Shown: piece after piece, positions 15,961 through 25,048 of the stretch | Layout of the letters: each line of letters begins with the position of its first letter | Numbering within the stretch: the first letter of the stretch is position 1 | DNA from: Pedobacter endophyticus | Lineage (GTDB): Bacteria; Bacteroidota; Bacteroidia; Sphingobacteriales; Sphingobacteriaceae | DNA length: 64,000 nucleotides | NCBI RefSeq assembly: GCF_015679185.1 | Contig: NZ_CP064939.1 | Coordinates: forward strand, 3,224,001-3,288,000 | Reading direction: 5' to 3' | Translations under genes and position numbers: made by a program | Notes under the pieces: model-generated | What the model was told of the DNA's origin: nothing | What the model saw: the letters and a program-made list of their open reading frames with translations, nothing else | Databases searched by the model: none

Positions 15961-18546
15961 CTAAGCCAAATTCCTGCCCGCATTTACAATACCGAACACC
16001 GTTCTAACCGCTAACTTTTCTAAAGCCTGTTGCGATTTCTCTTCCTGATCGTGCTGCAATTTCTCCAATGCAAAATGCTGAATTAAAACCAACGGCAGAA
16101 TGATTTTCTCGCGGGTGGCGATTGATTTTTTGTCAACCGGATAATTTGCCATTAAAACATCTTGTCCGGAAAGTTTTAAGAGCATCTCCTTCGTTAATTC
16201 GAACTCGTCGTGCAATTGCGTCCAAAAGGCGCCGTACTCGTTATCGTGAGCTAAATGGGCCGTAATCACAAAGTCCGATTTACTCATGCTCATCATGCAG
16301 TTATCAACAATGGTTTTTAAGTAATCAGATTGCTCATAAACTTTTACCACCTTGTCCCAGTTACCTGCATTTTCCTGATTTTTAAGCGCAGTTCCCATTC
16401 CGTAAAAGCCCGGCACGTTTTGTTTTAGCATGCTCCAGGCGGTAACAAAACTAATGGCTCGTAAATCTTCAAGTTTCATTTCGCCGCCACCATTTCTTTT
16501 TACGGGGCGACTGCTGATGTTGGCTTTAGATAGCAATTTTAAGGGCGAAAGTTTTTCGAGGTAACTCACAAATAACGGATGTTCACGCAGATCTACAAAT
16601 GCTTTGTATCCGTCTTCAGCCATTTCATCAAGCAAGGTTTTGTTTTCGGTGTCCAACAAAATGTTATGTTTTTCCTTTAACCCTGATGAAATGCCTGCAT
16701 TAATAAGCTGTTCTATGTTAAATTCGGCACTTTCCACCGAACCGTACTGCGAGCTGATGGTTTGCCCCTGAACGGTTAGCTGGATATTCTTGTTTGCAAT
16801 TTCCTTACCCATTGATGCATAAAAACGATGCGTTTTACCTCCGCCACGAGCCGGAGGACCACCACGGCCATCAAAAAATGCCAGTTGAATATTGTGCTTT
16901 TCAGAAACCTTGGTTAATGAGGTTTTACCGTTAAAAATCGACCAGTTGGCCATTAAGTAGCCTCCATCTTTGGTGCTATCAGAATAACCAAGCATAATAT
17001 CTTGCTTGTTACCCCTACTGGCCAAATGGGCCTTATAAAACGGATTACTATAAAGCGTTTCCATAATTGCCGCAGCTTCCTTTAAATCGTTTACGGTTTC
17101 AAAAAGCGGCACAAAATCTATCGTTAAGTCGTTCTTGCTCCAGCCATTCCAAAGGAAAAGCTCAATCAGCTGTAAAATATCGGTCGCCTGCTGGCAATTA
17201 CTGATAATGAAGCGGTGGCAAGCCTTTTCACCATTTCGCTTTTGAATACCCTTAATTTCCTTAATCGTTTGAATGGTATCTTCAATCAAAGCGTCGGCCT
17301 CAGTTGTATAAACGGGCTTCGCCTCTTTAAACGAAATCAGCTTTAATTTTTCTGCCTCCGTTAATTGATCATAATCAGCCGGATATAAGGAGGAAATTGG
17401 TTTATTCTGACGGCAATAAGCGTGCACATTTCGCAGTACGCGGCTATCCTGACGAATATCTAACGAAGCAAAATAATTTCCATATAAATCAATCTTACGG
17501 ATCAGATCATTTACCAAATCGACAAATAAGCCGTTATGCTCGTTAAGAAGTGTTTCCTTGATCTTATTTAAATGTTCCCTTAATTCATCCGAAATATCAT
17601 GCAGTTCACAAGTTTGATCGAAAGCATTTTTGTACAGTACATTTTGCAGATGCATCATGTTATCTTCTACGCCTCTAAAGGTGATGCGGCGCTTCATAAT
17701 CCTGAAATCGCGGTAATAACAGCGGAACAGGATTTGGCGCAGCATTTTTGAAACGGCCAAGGTAGTATCGGCATGGATGTTTGGGTTTCCATCTCTATCG
17801 CCACCCGGCCAAAAGCCCAGTTCCAAAATCTTTTTCGTTTCGAGGTTATACTCGTCAAGGTTCTGGTCTATTTCCTCCTGAATATTGGCCGCGGCAAAGT
17901 AAAAAGTATGCTCTAAAAACCAGGCGAGGTTTAACGCTTCATCAACCGGCGTTGGCGATTTTTTATTAAAGAAAGGGGTTTTTCCCAATTGCTGCAAAAG
18001 CGAATTCATCGAGGTAAGGTCGTTATCTCTAATGGCCTTTGTCAAATCAGTGATGATGGCCAGAACACTGCCCGGATAAAATTGCGTGGGGTGCGCCGTT
18101 AACACGAGGCGAAGCGACAATTCGTCGATCAGTTTCTCGATCTTTGCCAGCATAGGCTTATTGTCCGCGTTCTTTTTCAGGATAAACGCCAGCGTGCTTT
18201 GTTCATCTGTAGTATTCAGTTTTGCAAAAGAAGCATCCTCAACGGCATCAAAAAGCACAACTTGGCGCTCTATATATTGTATAAAACGGAATAGCAGATC
18301 GATAATGTCCTTACGTTCCGTATAGCTGGTAAACTTGGCGAAAAACTCCTCAATAATTTGGGCAGGCTTTTGTCCGTTGGCTATTCCATCCTCGCAACTT
18401 TTGAAAAATAGTGGCAGCAAAGTGCCTGTATCTTTAATTTTGTAAAAAGGCAGGGTTAAGAAAAGGCTATTGAATAGTTCGAACTTAGAGATTACCTCAT
18501 TATTAAAAATGGATTCACGCTGTGTAGTTAAACGAAGTTTCGGCAT
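15961..18546 (-). CDS. ppc: Phosphoenolpyruvate carboxylase
   Basis: An 861-residue enzyme that makes oxaloacetate from PEP and bicarbonate. Active-site signatures are TAHPTQ (catalytic His near residue 152; most families have TAHPTE), FWPGGDRDGNP, GYSDSTKDGGYLMANW and FFDGRGGPPARGGG. The C-terminus ends in NAGRNLA instead of the QNTG tail of the enterobacterial type, a variant I associate with Bacteroidota enzymes. Length is normal for that group. Single gene; a repeat cluster lies downstream. Confidence 0.95.
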   Translation of the reverse strand: MPKLRLTTQRESIFNNEVISKFELFNSLFLTLPFYKIKDTGTLLPLFFKSCEDGIANGQKPAQIIEEFFAKFTSYTERKDIIDLLFRFIQYIERQVVLFDAVEDASFAKLNTTDEQSTLAFILKKNADNKPMLAKIEKLIDELSLRLVLTAHPTQFYPGSVLAIITDLTKAIRDNDLTSMNSLLQQLGKTPFFNKKSPTPVDEALNLAWFLEHTFYFAAANIQEEIDQNLDEYNLETKKILELGFWPGGDRDGNPNIHADTTLAVSKMLRQILFRCYYRDFRIMKRRITFRGVEDNMMHLQNVLYKNAFDQTCELHDISDELREHLNKIKETLLNEHNGLFVDLVNDLIRKIDLYGNYFASLDIRQDSRVLRNVHAYCRQNKPISSLYPADYDQLTEAEKLKLISFKEAKPVYTTEADALIEDTIQTIKEIKGIQKRNGEKACHRFIISNCQQATDILQLIELFLWNGWSKNDLTIDFVPLFETVNDLKEAAAIMETLYSNPFYKAHLASRGNKQDIMLGYSDSTKDGGYLMANWSIFNGKTSLTKVSEKHNIQLAFFDGRGGPPARGGGKTHRFYASMGKEIANKNIQLTVQGQTISSQYGSVESAEFNIEQLINAGISSGLKEKHNILLDTENKTLLDEMAEDGYKAFVDLREHPLFVSYLEKLSPLKLLSKANISSRPVKRNGGGEMKLEDLRAISFVTAWSMLKQNVPGFYGMGTALKNQENAGNWDKVVKVYEQSDYLKTIVDNCMMSMSKSDFVITAHLAHDNEYGAFWTQLHDEFELTKEMLLKLSGQDVLMANYPVDKKSIATREKIILPLVLIQHFALEKLQHDQEEKSQQALEKLAVRTVFGIVNAGRNLA

Positions 18547-18734
18547 GGCTTAGCAATTGTTTTGTGTACGGTAATACTACAAAAAATGCGCTAAGTATTA
18601 AAATTCTGACGCTTATAATTTGGATAATTATATATTAAATCCTAATTTTAGAATCTTATTTGGCTAGGTAATAGTCGGGTAAGAACATTTGCAATGTTTA
18701 AGGGCGTTGCATTGATTGTTAATTTTTTGGGTTA

Positions 18735-18769
18735 AAACAGCCGATGTCATAAAACACATCGGCTGTTTT
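18735..18769 (-). terminator. Terminator of the efflux operon
   Basis: Stem AAAACAGCCGATG / CATCGGCTGTTTT with T/A runs on both sides, so it can work in both directions. It lies downstream of the MFS gene on the minus strand. Confidence 0.8.
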
Positions 18770-18850
18770 TGTTTATCCCCACCTAACCTCCCCAAGGGGG
18801 AGGAATTCCTCTCCCTATCAGAGTCAGTATTTCTTCTTCTATTGTGCTAT

Positions 18851-19001
18851 CCCTCTCCACAAGAGAGGGAAACATAGCAAGTGATTTGAACAAACTTTGC
18901 ATAAACCATCGGGTTCTACCTGCCGAACCCTTTAAAACCCTCTCTACCGGAGAGGGCTGAGCAGGAACAAGCCTACATTCTACCTTTCAAAGGGTGAGGC
19001 T
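18851..19001. repeat. Family-C repeat, copy 1
   Basis: About 150 bases. Shares CCCTCTCC..GGAGGG / GAGGGAAACA, GATTTGAAC, CGGGTTYTACC, AAACCCTCTCT..GGAGAGGGC and CTTTCAAAGGGTGAGGCT with 24913-25048, in the same order and orientation. It abuts the 3-prime end of the MFS gene. Confidence 0.75.
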
Positions 19002-19007
19002 TTGTGG

Positions 19008-20555
19008 CTAATGCACATCAGCCGGAATCTCTACGTTTTTCTTAAATTTTTGCAGATACAACAACGGTATAGAGAACAACATAATCAGTCCGGCAACCCA
19101 ATATGCATCATCGTAAGTTAACAGCATCGTTTGCCGCGTTACCATTCCTTCCATCGCTTTAGCCGCCATCATTTTGGCATCGATAAAGTTTTGGCCCTTT
19201 GCCATAAAGTTTCTGATCAAACCGTTAAAACGTTCTACAAACGCCGGGTTGTAATCGTTTAGGTTGGTCAATAAGTTACTTCTATGGAAACCCGAACGGA
19301 TGTGAATAAGCGTTGTTAAAGCCGCGATTCCGAATGATCCACCCAACTGGCGCATCATGTTGTTTAAACCTGAACCCTGACCAATTTCTGGTCCTTTCAA
19401 ATCCTGTATCGCCAACGTGGTTAAAGGCACAAACAATAAGGCCATACCAATCCCGCGAATTACCAAGGGAAGGAAAAAGTCGCCCGTTCCCGATTGCAAT
19501 GTCGAGTTGCTCAGCATCCAGCAGAATACGAAGAATAAGAACATACCAACAGTGGCCATAAATTGCGCTGGCACTCCCTTTTTAAGCATAATACCAATAA
19601 AAGGCATCATAATGATGGTACACAGCCCACCGGGGAATAACAATTCTCCGGTTTGCAGTGCCGAGAATCCAAGCAGGTTTTGGCAAAATATTGGGAAAAC
19701 GAATACCGATCCGTATAAACCAAAGCCCAATACAAAGGAGGTGAACATACCCACCGCAAAACTTCTGTGGCGCATAATTTTAAAGTTCACAATGGGGTGG
19801 TCGGTGCTCATTTCTCTCCAAATAAATAGCAATAAGCCAAATACCGAAGCCGCAGCTAAAGCTGTAATGTATGGTGTTGCAAACCAATCTTCGCTCTCAC
19901 CTTTTTCTAAAACCGTTTGTAAACTACCAACAGCAATCGCCAATAAGGCAATGCCCCACCAATCTACAGGTTGCCCCTTCCCCTCTTTCGGGGTGGCCCG
20001 AACAAAGGTGTACGTACAGTACGCGGCGAGGATTCCGACGGGAATATTTACATAAAAGATCCACGGCCAGGAGCTGATATCCAAAATGTAGCCGCCAATA
20101 GTTGGCCCAACAGTTGGCCCAACTACTGCCCCCAAACCAAATAAAGCTGTTGCAATACCCACATCTTCACGTGGCCAGGTTTCAATTAGGATAGCTTGTG
20201 CTGTTGATATCAATCCGCCGCCCGCCAAACCTTGTATAATTCTGAAAAGTACAAGCTCTCCAAGCGAAGTTGCGTTTCCGCACAAAAATGAAACGAGTGT
20301 AAAAACAATAATGGAGGTAAGAAAGTAATTTTTCCTGCCAAATCGGTTACCCAACCAGCCAGACATTGGCAATACGATAACGTTTGCTACCGCGTAACCC
20401 GTAGAAAGCCAGGCGACATCCTCCAGAGTGGCGCCCAAATTTCCCTGTATTTGTGGAATTGCTACGTTTACGATTGTTGTATCTATCAGCTCCAATAATG
20501 AAGCCGTAATTACCGTAAATGTAATCACCCACTTTTTTAACCCTACTTCGGCCAT
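19008..20555 (-). CDS. DHA2-family (EmrB/QacA-type) drug:H+ antiporter
   Basis: A 515-residue MFS transporter with 14 predicted membrane helices. Typical DHA2 motifs are LDTTIVNVAIPQIQ in helix 1 (here LIDTTIVNVAIPQI), GNRFGRKNYF in the 2-3 loop, and GAVVGPTVGPTIGGY in helix 5 (antiporter motif C). It is the inner-membrane pump of the adjacent tripartite system, expected to expel lipophilic drugs through the HlyD adaptor and TolC channel. It begins 11 bases after the adaptor stop. Confidence 0.93.
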   Translation of the reverse strand: MAEVGLKKWVITFTVITASLLELIDTTIVNVAIPQIQGNLGATLEDVAWLSTGYAVANVIVLPMSGWLGNRFGRKNYFLTSIIVFTLVSFLCGNATSLGELVLFRIIQGLAGGGLISTAQAILIETWPREDVGIATALFGLGAVVGPTVGPTIGGYILDISSWPWIFYVNIPVGILAAYCTYTFVRATPKEGKGQPVDWWGIALLAIAVGSLQTVLEKGESEDWFATPYITALAAASVFGLLLFIWREMSTDHPIVNFKIMRHRSFAVGMFTSFVLGFGLYGSVFVFPIFCQNLLGFSALQTGELLFPGGLCTIIMMPFIGIMLKKGVPAQFMATVGMFLFFVFCWMLSNSTLQSGTGDFFLPLVIRGIGMALLFVPLTTLAIQDLKGPEIGQGSGLNNMMRQLGGSFGIAALTTLIHIRSGFHRSNLLTNLNDYNPAFVERFNGLIRNFMAKGQNFIDAKMMAAKAMEGMVTRQTMLLTYDDAYWVAGLIMLFSIPLLYLQKFKKNVEIPADVH

Positions 20556-20566
20556 TGTTATTTTTT

Positions 20567-21604
20567 TTAGTTAGTAGAAACTGATGCCTGAACGCTCATT
20601 CCGGGGCGTAACTTGGCAAGCATTTCTTTTGATGGGTGAATTTTGATTTTTACCGGAACGCGTTGAACAACTTTAACGAAGTTACCTGTTGCGTTGTCGG
20701 GAGGCAATAAAGAACCTTTTGCGCCGGTAATTGGCGAGAAGTTATATACTTCACCCTGAATCTTTTCATCTGGATAAGCATCAACTTCAATCTCCACTTT
20801 CGATCCTTCTTTAATCTTCTCTAATTGAGTTTCTTTAAAGTTTGCAGTAACGTAAATGCTTCCATCGTTCACAATCGAAAATAGCGACTGACCTGGCTGT
20901 ACCAGTTGTCCTTTTTGAACATTCTTTTTAGAAACAATACCCGAAGCTGGTGCTTTAATTTCGGTGTACGATAATTGAAGTTTGGCAAAATCGATATCGC
21001 TCTGGCGTTGGCTAATGGCGTTGCTGCTTACGGCCAATTGCGATTGCGTGGTACCAACTTGCTTAACCGCAGCATTATACTGATCTACAGCCGCCTGATA
21101 GGTAGCTTTGGCTGCATCGCGAGATGCTTTAGCCTGATCGAAAGCTTGCTGCGTAATCGAACCATCTTTGATCAGGTTTTCATAACGGGCATAATCTTTA
21201 TTGGCTAGTGTCAACTTTACCCTTGCGGCCTCCACATTTGCCTTTGCAGTACTGGTATTAGCCTGGGTGGCAGCAATTTGCGATTGCGCTACACCAACGC
21301 CCGCATTTGCACCTTTTTGTCCCGCTTGCGCTTGCTCTAACTTCACTTTGTAATCGTTATCATCAAGCTTAACCAAAACCTGGCCTTCGTTTACATGCGT
21401 GTTTTCTTCAAAATTGATGTCCTTTACATAACCGCCAACACGAGCAACAACAGGACTGATGTCTCCATCAATCTGCGCATCATCCGTATCAACGTGTTTG
21501 CTGTAATAATTCCACTCTGTGATACCAAAAACGGCACCTATTACTAGTAAAACACCTAAAATGATGGGTACTACTATGTTCTTTTTTTTCTTTTCAGTTG
21601 TCAT
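20567..21604 (-). CDS. HlyD/EmrA-type membrane fusion protein
   Basis: A 345-residue periplasmic adaptor. One N-terminal membrane helix (IVVPIILGVLLVIGAVFGI) is followed by a biotinyl-lipoyl half-motif (VGGYVKDINFEENTHVNEGQ), a long coiled-coil hairpin (about residues 85-200) and the second half-motif (APASGIVSKKNVQKGQLV). It links the MFS pump to the TolC protein encoded 8 bases upstream in the operon. Confidence 0.93.
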   Translation of the reverse strand: MTTEKKKKNIVVPIILGVLLVIGAVFGITEWNYYSKHVDTDDAQIDGDISPVVARVGGYVKDINFEENTHVNEGQVLVKLDDNDYKVKLEQAQAGQKGANAGVGVAQSQIAATQANTSTAKANVEAARVKLTLANKDYARYENLIKDGSITQQAFDQAKASRDAAKATYQAAVDQYNAAVKQVGTTQSQLAVSSNAISQRQSDIDFAKLQLSYTEIKAPASGIVSKKNVQKGQLVQPGQSLFSIVNDGSIYVTANFKETQLEKIKEGSKVEIEVDAYPDEKIQGEVYNFSPITGAKGSLLPPDNATGNFVKVVQRVPVKIKIHPSKEMLAKLRPGMSVQASVSTN

Positions 21605-21612
21605 TGCTGTAT

Positions 21613-22932
21613 TTATTGCGTTATTTTTCCTGTTGATTTAAGTAATGTGTAGTATGCCAAACCTGCATCGGCCTTCGCTATTTCTAAGTTTATTTTTGCC
21701 TGATATAGCAAAGTTTCTGCATCAATTCTGTCGGTAACCGAAGCTACATTATTCTTGTATTTCGATGCCAGTAACCGGTCGTTTTCGGCCGCCTGGGCGA
21801 TAGATGTTTCCAAAACCTCAATCTTGTTAACCGCTACCTGATAGTTTTGGTAGTTTCTGTTGATATCGGTTTTAACCTGATCCGATAAAATATCTTTTTG
21901 AATGGCAATTTCACTTTGTTGGATCCTCGCCTCGCTTACTTTATTTTTATTTGTCCAAAGCGACCCGATATTCCACGAAACCGTGGCGCCTACAGTAACA
22001 GGCAAAAGGTATTGGTTTACCGGCGGAATAAAACTACCGCTCGGGTTAATGTAATATAAATTGGCACCTACACCAACAGTAGGTCTCGTATTGGCCTTAA
22101 TGGTTTTAATGTTGTAATCGGCAACCTTGTTTTGCACATCAAGTTGTTTCAACTCCTGGCGATTTGCCATTGCCAACCCAATGTAATCGTTTAACGAGCT
22201 TGCCGCCTTTAAACCAGCCGATGGATCGACAATTTTGATTTCAGTATCTTCCGGCCAGCCCAACAAAATATCAAGGTTATAGTTAACCACTTTGCGGTTG
22301 CTTTCTATATCCATTTGGGTCAGCGTAACGTTTGCCTGTTGCAATTGGAAACGCAAAACATCGTTCTTGGTTACTATTCCCTGCTCAAAAAAGCGTTGTG
22401 CCTGTTTAATTTGGGCAGCAATCGATTCGAGATTTTGGTTTACCACCTTTTTGCTCTGCTCAATTTTATAAAGCGAATAATAGGTGCTGATTACCGCGTA
22501 TGTAATATCTTCTTTACTTATATCGGCATCTAATTGCGCTACCTGCGCCAATAACTTAGTCGATTCTTTGGCATATTTGAGCTTGCCGCCGCCATAAACC
22601 AACTCTTGTACCGCTGCTGTACCCACAAAAGCATCGGCCCTGTTGGGTAAATTTAAAACAGAAGCGCCATCGCCCAGGCTAAAAGTGTGGGTGGGAATTT
22701 CTGCATGATTGTACATAAAACTCGCATTGGCGGTAGGAAGCGCGTTGTCTTTAACAACTTCAAGCTGCGCCGCCGCCTGATCTATCTTGTTTTGAGCACG
22801 TTTTAAATTTTTACTATTGGCTATGCCAAGTTCGATCGCTTGATTGATATTTAGCTCCTTTGTGCTTTGTGCAAACAAAGCCGCCGGAATTAACGATGCC
22901 ACAAGCATTAATCTAATTGATTTGGGTATCAT
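21613..22932 (-). CDS. TolC-family outer-membrane efflux protein
   Basis: A 439-residue channel protein with a signal peptide (ALFAQSTKE) and two OEP repeats of long amphipathic helices (LNINQAIELGIANSKNL and later YNIKTIKANTRPTV). Outer-membrane duct of the efflux system. Its ATG overlaps the TetR stop in an ATGA (22929-22932), so the regulator and pump genes are translationally coupled. Confidence 0.92.
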   Translation of the reverse strand: MIPKSIRLMLVASLIPAALFAQSTKELNINQAIELGIANSKNLKRAQNKIDQAAAQLEVVKDNALPTANASFMYNHAEIPTHTFSLGDGASVLNLPNRADAFVGTAAVQELVYGGGKLKYAKESTKLLAQVAQLDADISKEDITYAVISTYYSLYKIEQSKKVVNQNLESIAAQIKQAQRFFEQGIVTKNDVLRFQLQQANVTLTQMDIESNRKVVNYNLDILLGWPEDTEIKIVDPSAGLKAASSLNDYIGLAMANRQELKQLDVQNKVADYNIKTIKANTRPTVGVGANLYYINPSGSFIPPVNQYLLPVTVGATVSWNIGSLWTNKNKVSEARIQQSEIAIQKDILSDQVKTDINRNYQNYQVAVNKIEVLETSIAQAAENDRLLASKYKNNVASVTDRIDAETLLYQAKINLEIAKADAGLAYYTLLKSTGKITQ

Positions 22933-23555
22933 TTTTTGGTTGTTAAATAAACTGTGGTTAAATCTTTTAAGTGAGCAATGGCTCGCTCTTTAATCATTTT
23001 CTTGTCTTTCGGATTGTTCAGGTCGAAATTCGAACATGGCATTACCTTGTTGGGAGAGATTACAATGTTTGTTATCGTGCCCATAATCGTTGCAATGACC
23101 ATCCGCCCATCAACTTTGTTAAAGCTTCCGTTTTCTATCCCCTCGTTTATTATTCGATCGATGAGCTGCATGTTCAGCCCCATGGCATCCTTTATCTTAT
23201 CGTACATCTCGGGCCTTTGCGTTAGCGACAACTCCCTGTGCATCATTTTATGAAAGGCTACGTTTGCCAATATTCTGTTTGCATAACCTTCGATAACCTT
23301 GTGAAGTTTTTCTAACGAAGAAATTTTATCTTCGTTTATAATGCGTAATTGAGAAGCAAAGCCTTCGATGCGGTTGTTCATTATCTCTACAAAAACACCC
23401 TCTTTCGAACCGAAATAATAATTAATCATTGCCATGTTGGCACCAGATTCTTTGGCGATCTGTCGCGTCGATGTACCTTCATATCCTGTTTCGCAAAACA
23501 GCTTCTCAGCAGCATCCAGTATGGCTTGTCTTTTATCTATCTTTTCTGTTTTCAT
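22929..23555 (-). CDS. TetR/AcrR-family repressor of the efflux operon
   Basis: A 208-residue regulator. The N-terminal helix-turn-helix is GTSTRQIAKESGANMAMINYYF followed by GSKEGVF, the usual TetR form; the C-terminal part is a ligand-binding helical bundle. First gene of the TetR-TolC-HlyD-MFS operon. A 20-bp near-palindrome (23577-23596) lies between its -33 and -7 boxes, as expected of autorepression relieved by an efflux substrate. Confidence 0.92.
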   Translation of the reverse strand: MKTEKIDKRQAILDAAEKLFCETGYEGTSTRQIAKESGANMAMINYYFGSKEGVFVEIMNNRIEGFASQLRIINEDKISSLEKLHKVIEGYANRILANVAFHKMMHRELSLTQRPEMYDKIKDAMGLNMQLIDRIINEGIENGSFNKVDGRMVIATIMGTITNIVISPNKVMPCSNFDLNNPKDKKMIKERAIAHLKDLTTVYLTTKK

Positions 23556-23571
23556 TTCTTTTTTGACGGGA

Positions 23572-23579
23572 CAAAATTA
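23572..23579 (-). promoter_or_regulatory. -7 box TAATTTTG of the efflux operon
   Basis: TAnnTTTG on the minus strand, 17 bases before the TetR ATG, with a TTTGG -33-like element about 21 bases further upstream (near 23602). Confidence 0.6.
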
Positions 23580-23596
23580 ATCAAACGATTGATTAA
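23577..23596. promoter_or_regulatory. Probable TetR operator
   Basis: Inverted repeat TTAATCAAACGATTGATTAA: perfect eight-base arms TTAATCAA / TTGATTAA around a four-base centre. It fills the space between the -33 and -7 boxes and overlaps the -7 box by three bases, a typical repressor position. Confidence 0.7.
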
Positions 23597-23663
23597 CTTC
23601 CAAATGTTATGGACCTACTTTTACATTCAATTGATAAAACCTTAACTTTAAGCGAAATAATTT

Positions 23664-23939
23664 GTGTTTATCATCAAATACACATCCTTTCTTTCCCTAT
23701 TTCTGCTTGTTTTGATGTTTTTAACGGCCGCCTTTGTAATCAATAAGAACGAAAATGAGCAAAGCTGGATTAGAATAAACACGTTGTGATATCTGCCTGA
23801 GGCGACAAAGGTTGCGGTTTACGAGATCAAAACTGATCAAATTCCATCACATTTTGAAATTGTTGAAAAAAGAATAGAAAAGATCGTTTACAAGGGATGG
23901 TTATTTTTCACGTCATTCCTATCGATTTTTATTCAATAA
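23664..23939 (+). pseudogene. Broken gene for a small two-helix membrane protein
   Basis: One frame runs from a GTG at 23664 to a TAA at 23937 and is interrupted only by a TGA at 23787-23789. Before it the product has a membrane helix (FLSLFLLVLMFLTAAFVIN); after it come a charged soluble part (KVAVYEIKTDQIPSHFEIVE) and a second hydrophobic segment (WLFFTSFLSIFIQ). The protein-like composition on both sides of a single stop suggests a nonsense mutation in a former gene of about 91 codons. I do not recognise the family. Chance cannot be excluded. Confidence 0.45.
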
Positions 23940-24029
23940 ATTACTTCTCAGCATGACAGGCTAAAAAGCCCTCAAAATCTTTAGACTAACGAATGAATTT
24001 AAAGAAGTTCTAAAATTTAAAATAAATAT

Positions 24030-24037
24030 TAACTTTG
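24030..24037 (+). promoter_or_regulatory. -7 box TAACTTTG
   Basis: Perfect TAnnTTTG match 17 bases before the ATG at 24055. Confidence 0.55.
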
Positions 24038-24054
24038 CTCCAAATATTAAAAAA

Positions 24055-24240
24055 ATGAGCGTACAAGAAAACAGCAGCAATAATTTTAACTGGTTATATT
24101 ATGCTTTAGGATTATTCTTTGGTGTTGTAACCGGAGCAATAATTACACAAAACTATATTTTCGCTATCTTGGGTGGTATTTTAGGCATGTTAACAGCAGG
24201 CTTATTCTTAAATGCTATCGTAAAAGGAAGAAAATACTAG
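24055..24240 (+). CDS. Small two-helix membrane protein
   Basis: A 61-residue protein: a short polar N-terminus (MSVQENSSNNF), two glycine-rich membrane helices (LYYALGLFFGVVTGAIIT and FAILGGILGMLTAGLFLNAIV) and a basic end (KGRKY). It has its own promoter. Not assigned to a family. The glycine zipper-like pattern is compatible with an oligomerising membrane peptide, but this is inference. Confidence 0.65.
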   Translation: MSVQENSSNNFNWLYYALGLFFGVVTGAIITQNYIFAILGGILGMLTAGLFLNAIVKGRKY

Positions 24241-24292
24241 TCAACTTTCGATTTTACGAAATCCTGATCAGGATTTAAATCATCAATCCCCA

Positions 24293-24862
24293 ATGAAAAA
24301 CATCATATTTGTTGTTTTCGCTCTTGTGTGCTTTGGCGTAAAGGCTCAAAGTGTTTCTACTTCTACGATTAAGTTTGCGGCAGCCGACCCAAGCCCTGCC
24401 GACATTGTGTACTTTCCGTTAAATGCAGCCAAGGCAAAAGCAGGCGATGAAACAAAACCTATCATCAAAGTCATTTACTCCCGTCCGCAAAAAAAGGGAC
24501 GTGAAATTTTTGGTGTCCTCGAGCAGTTTGGAAACGTTTGGCGTTTTGGTGCCAATGAGAATACCGAAATTCGCTTTTTCGAAAAGGTAAACGTTGGTGG
24601 TAAAAAAATAAAGGCCGGCACTTACAGCTTATTCGCAATACCGAATAAAGACACCTGGACTATCATTTTAAACAAACAAACTGATAAATGGGGTGCCTTT
24701 ACTTATGATTCATCAAAAGATGTTGTGCGGGTTAACGTTCCTGTGAAATCACTCGCAAAGCCGATCGAATATTTCTCGATAACTTTTAGCCCAAGCCCAA
24801 ACGGCGCAACCTTAATTGCCGCCTGGGATAAAACTCAGGTTGAATTGCCTATTGGCCTTTAA
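24293..24862 (+). CDS. DUF2911 domain secreted protein
   Basis: A 189-residue protein with a signal peptide (GVKAQSV). The DUF2911 core reads VIYSRPQKKGREIFG, VWRFGANENTEIRF and KAGTYSLFAIPNKDTWTIILNK. The family is common in Bacteroidota and secreted; no enzymatic role is established. Confidence 0.87.
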   Translation: MKNIIFVVFALVCFGVKAQSVSTSTIKFAAADPSPADIVYFPLNAAKAKAGDETKPIIKVIYSRPQKKGREIFGVLEQFGNVWRFGANENTEIRFFEKVNVGGKKIKAGTYSLFAIPNKDTWTIILNKQTDKWGAFTYDSSKDVVRVNVPVKSLAKPIEYFSITFSPSPNGATLIAAWDKTQVELPIGL

Positions 24863-24912
24863 AGCCCCAAGCCCCTCCCATCAAAGGAAAAAGCGATTGA
24901 AAGGGCAATGCA

Positions 24913-25048
24913 TCCCTCCCCAGAAGGGAGGGAAACAAAGTATAGCGATTTGAACCACCGGGTTTTACCCACTGCCCGACAAAACCCTCTCTTCTGGAGA
25001 GGGCGGCAACCACACTTGCCGTATCCCAAACTTTCAAAGGGTGAGGCT
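24913..25048. repeat. Family-C repeat, copy 2, overlapping the phospholipase stop codon
   Basis: Same ordered words as 18851-19001. The conserved end CTTTCAAAGGGTGAGGCT runs into the stop codon (cta, 25047-25049) of the minus-strand phospholipase C gene. Confidence 0.75.

Noticed and set aside
19313..20077. Plus-strand open frames inside the MFS gene
   Set aside because: Shadow frames of the DHA2 transporter; they contain no recognisable domains.
23664..23939. Selenocysteine or readthrough at the TGA
   Set aside because: No SECIS-like structure was evident and no selenocysteine machinery is seen nearby; a simple nonsense mutation is sufficient.
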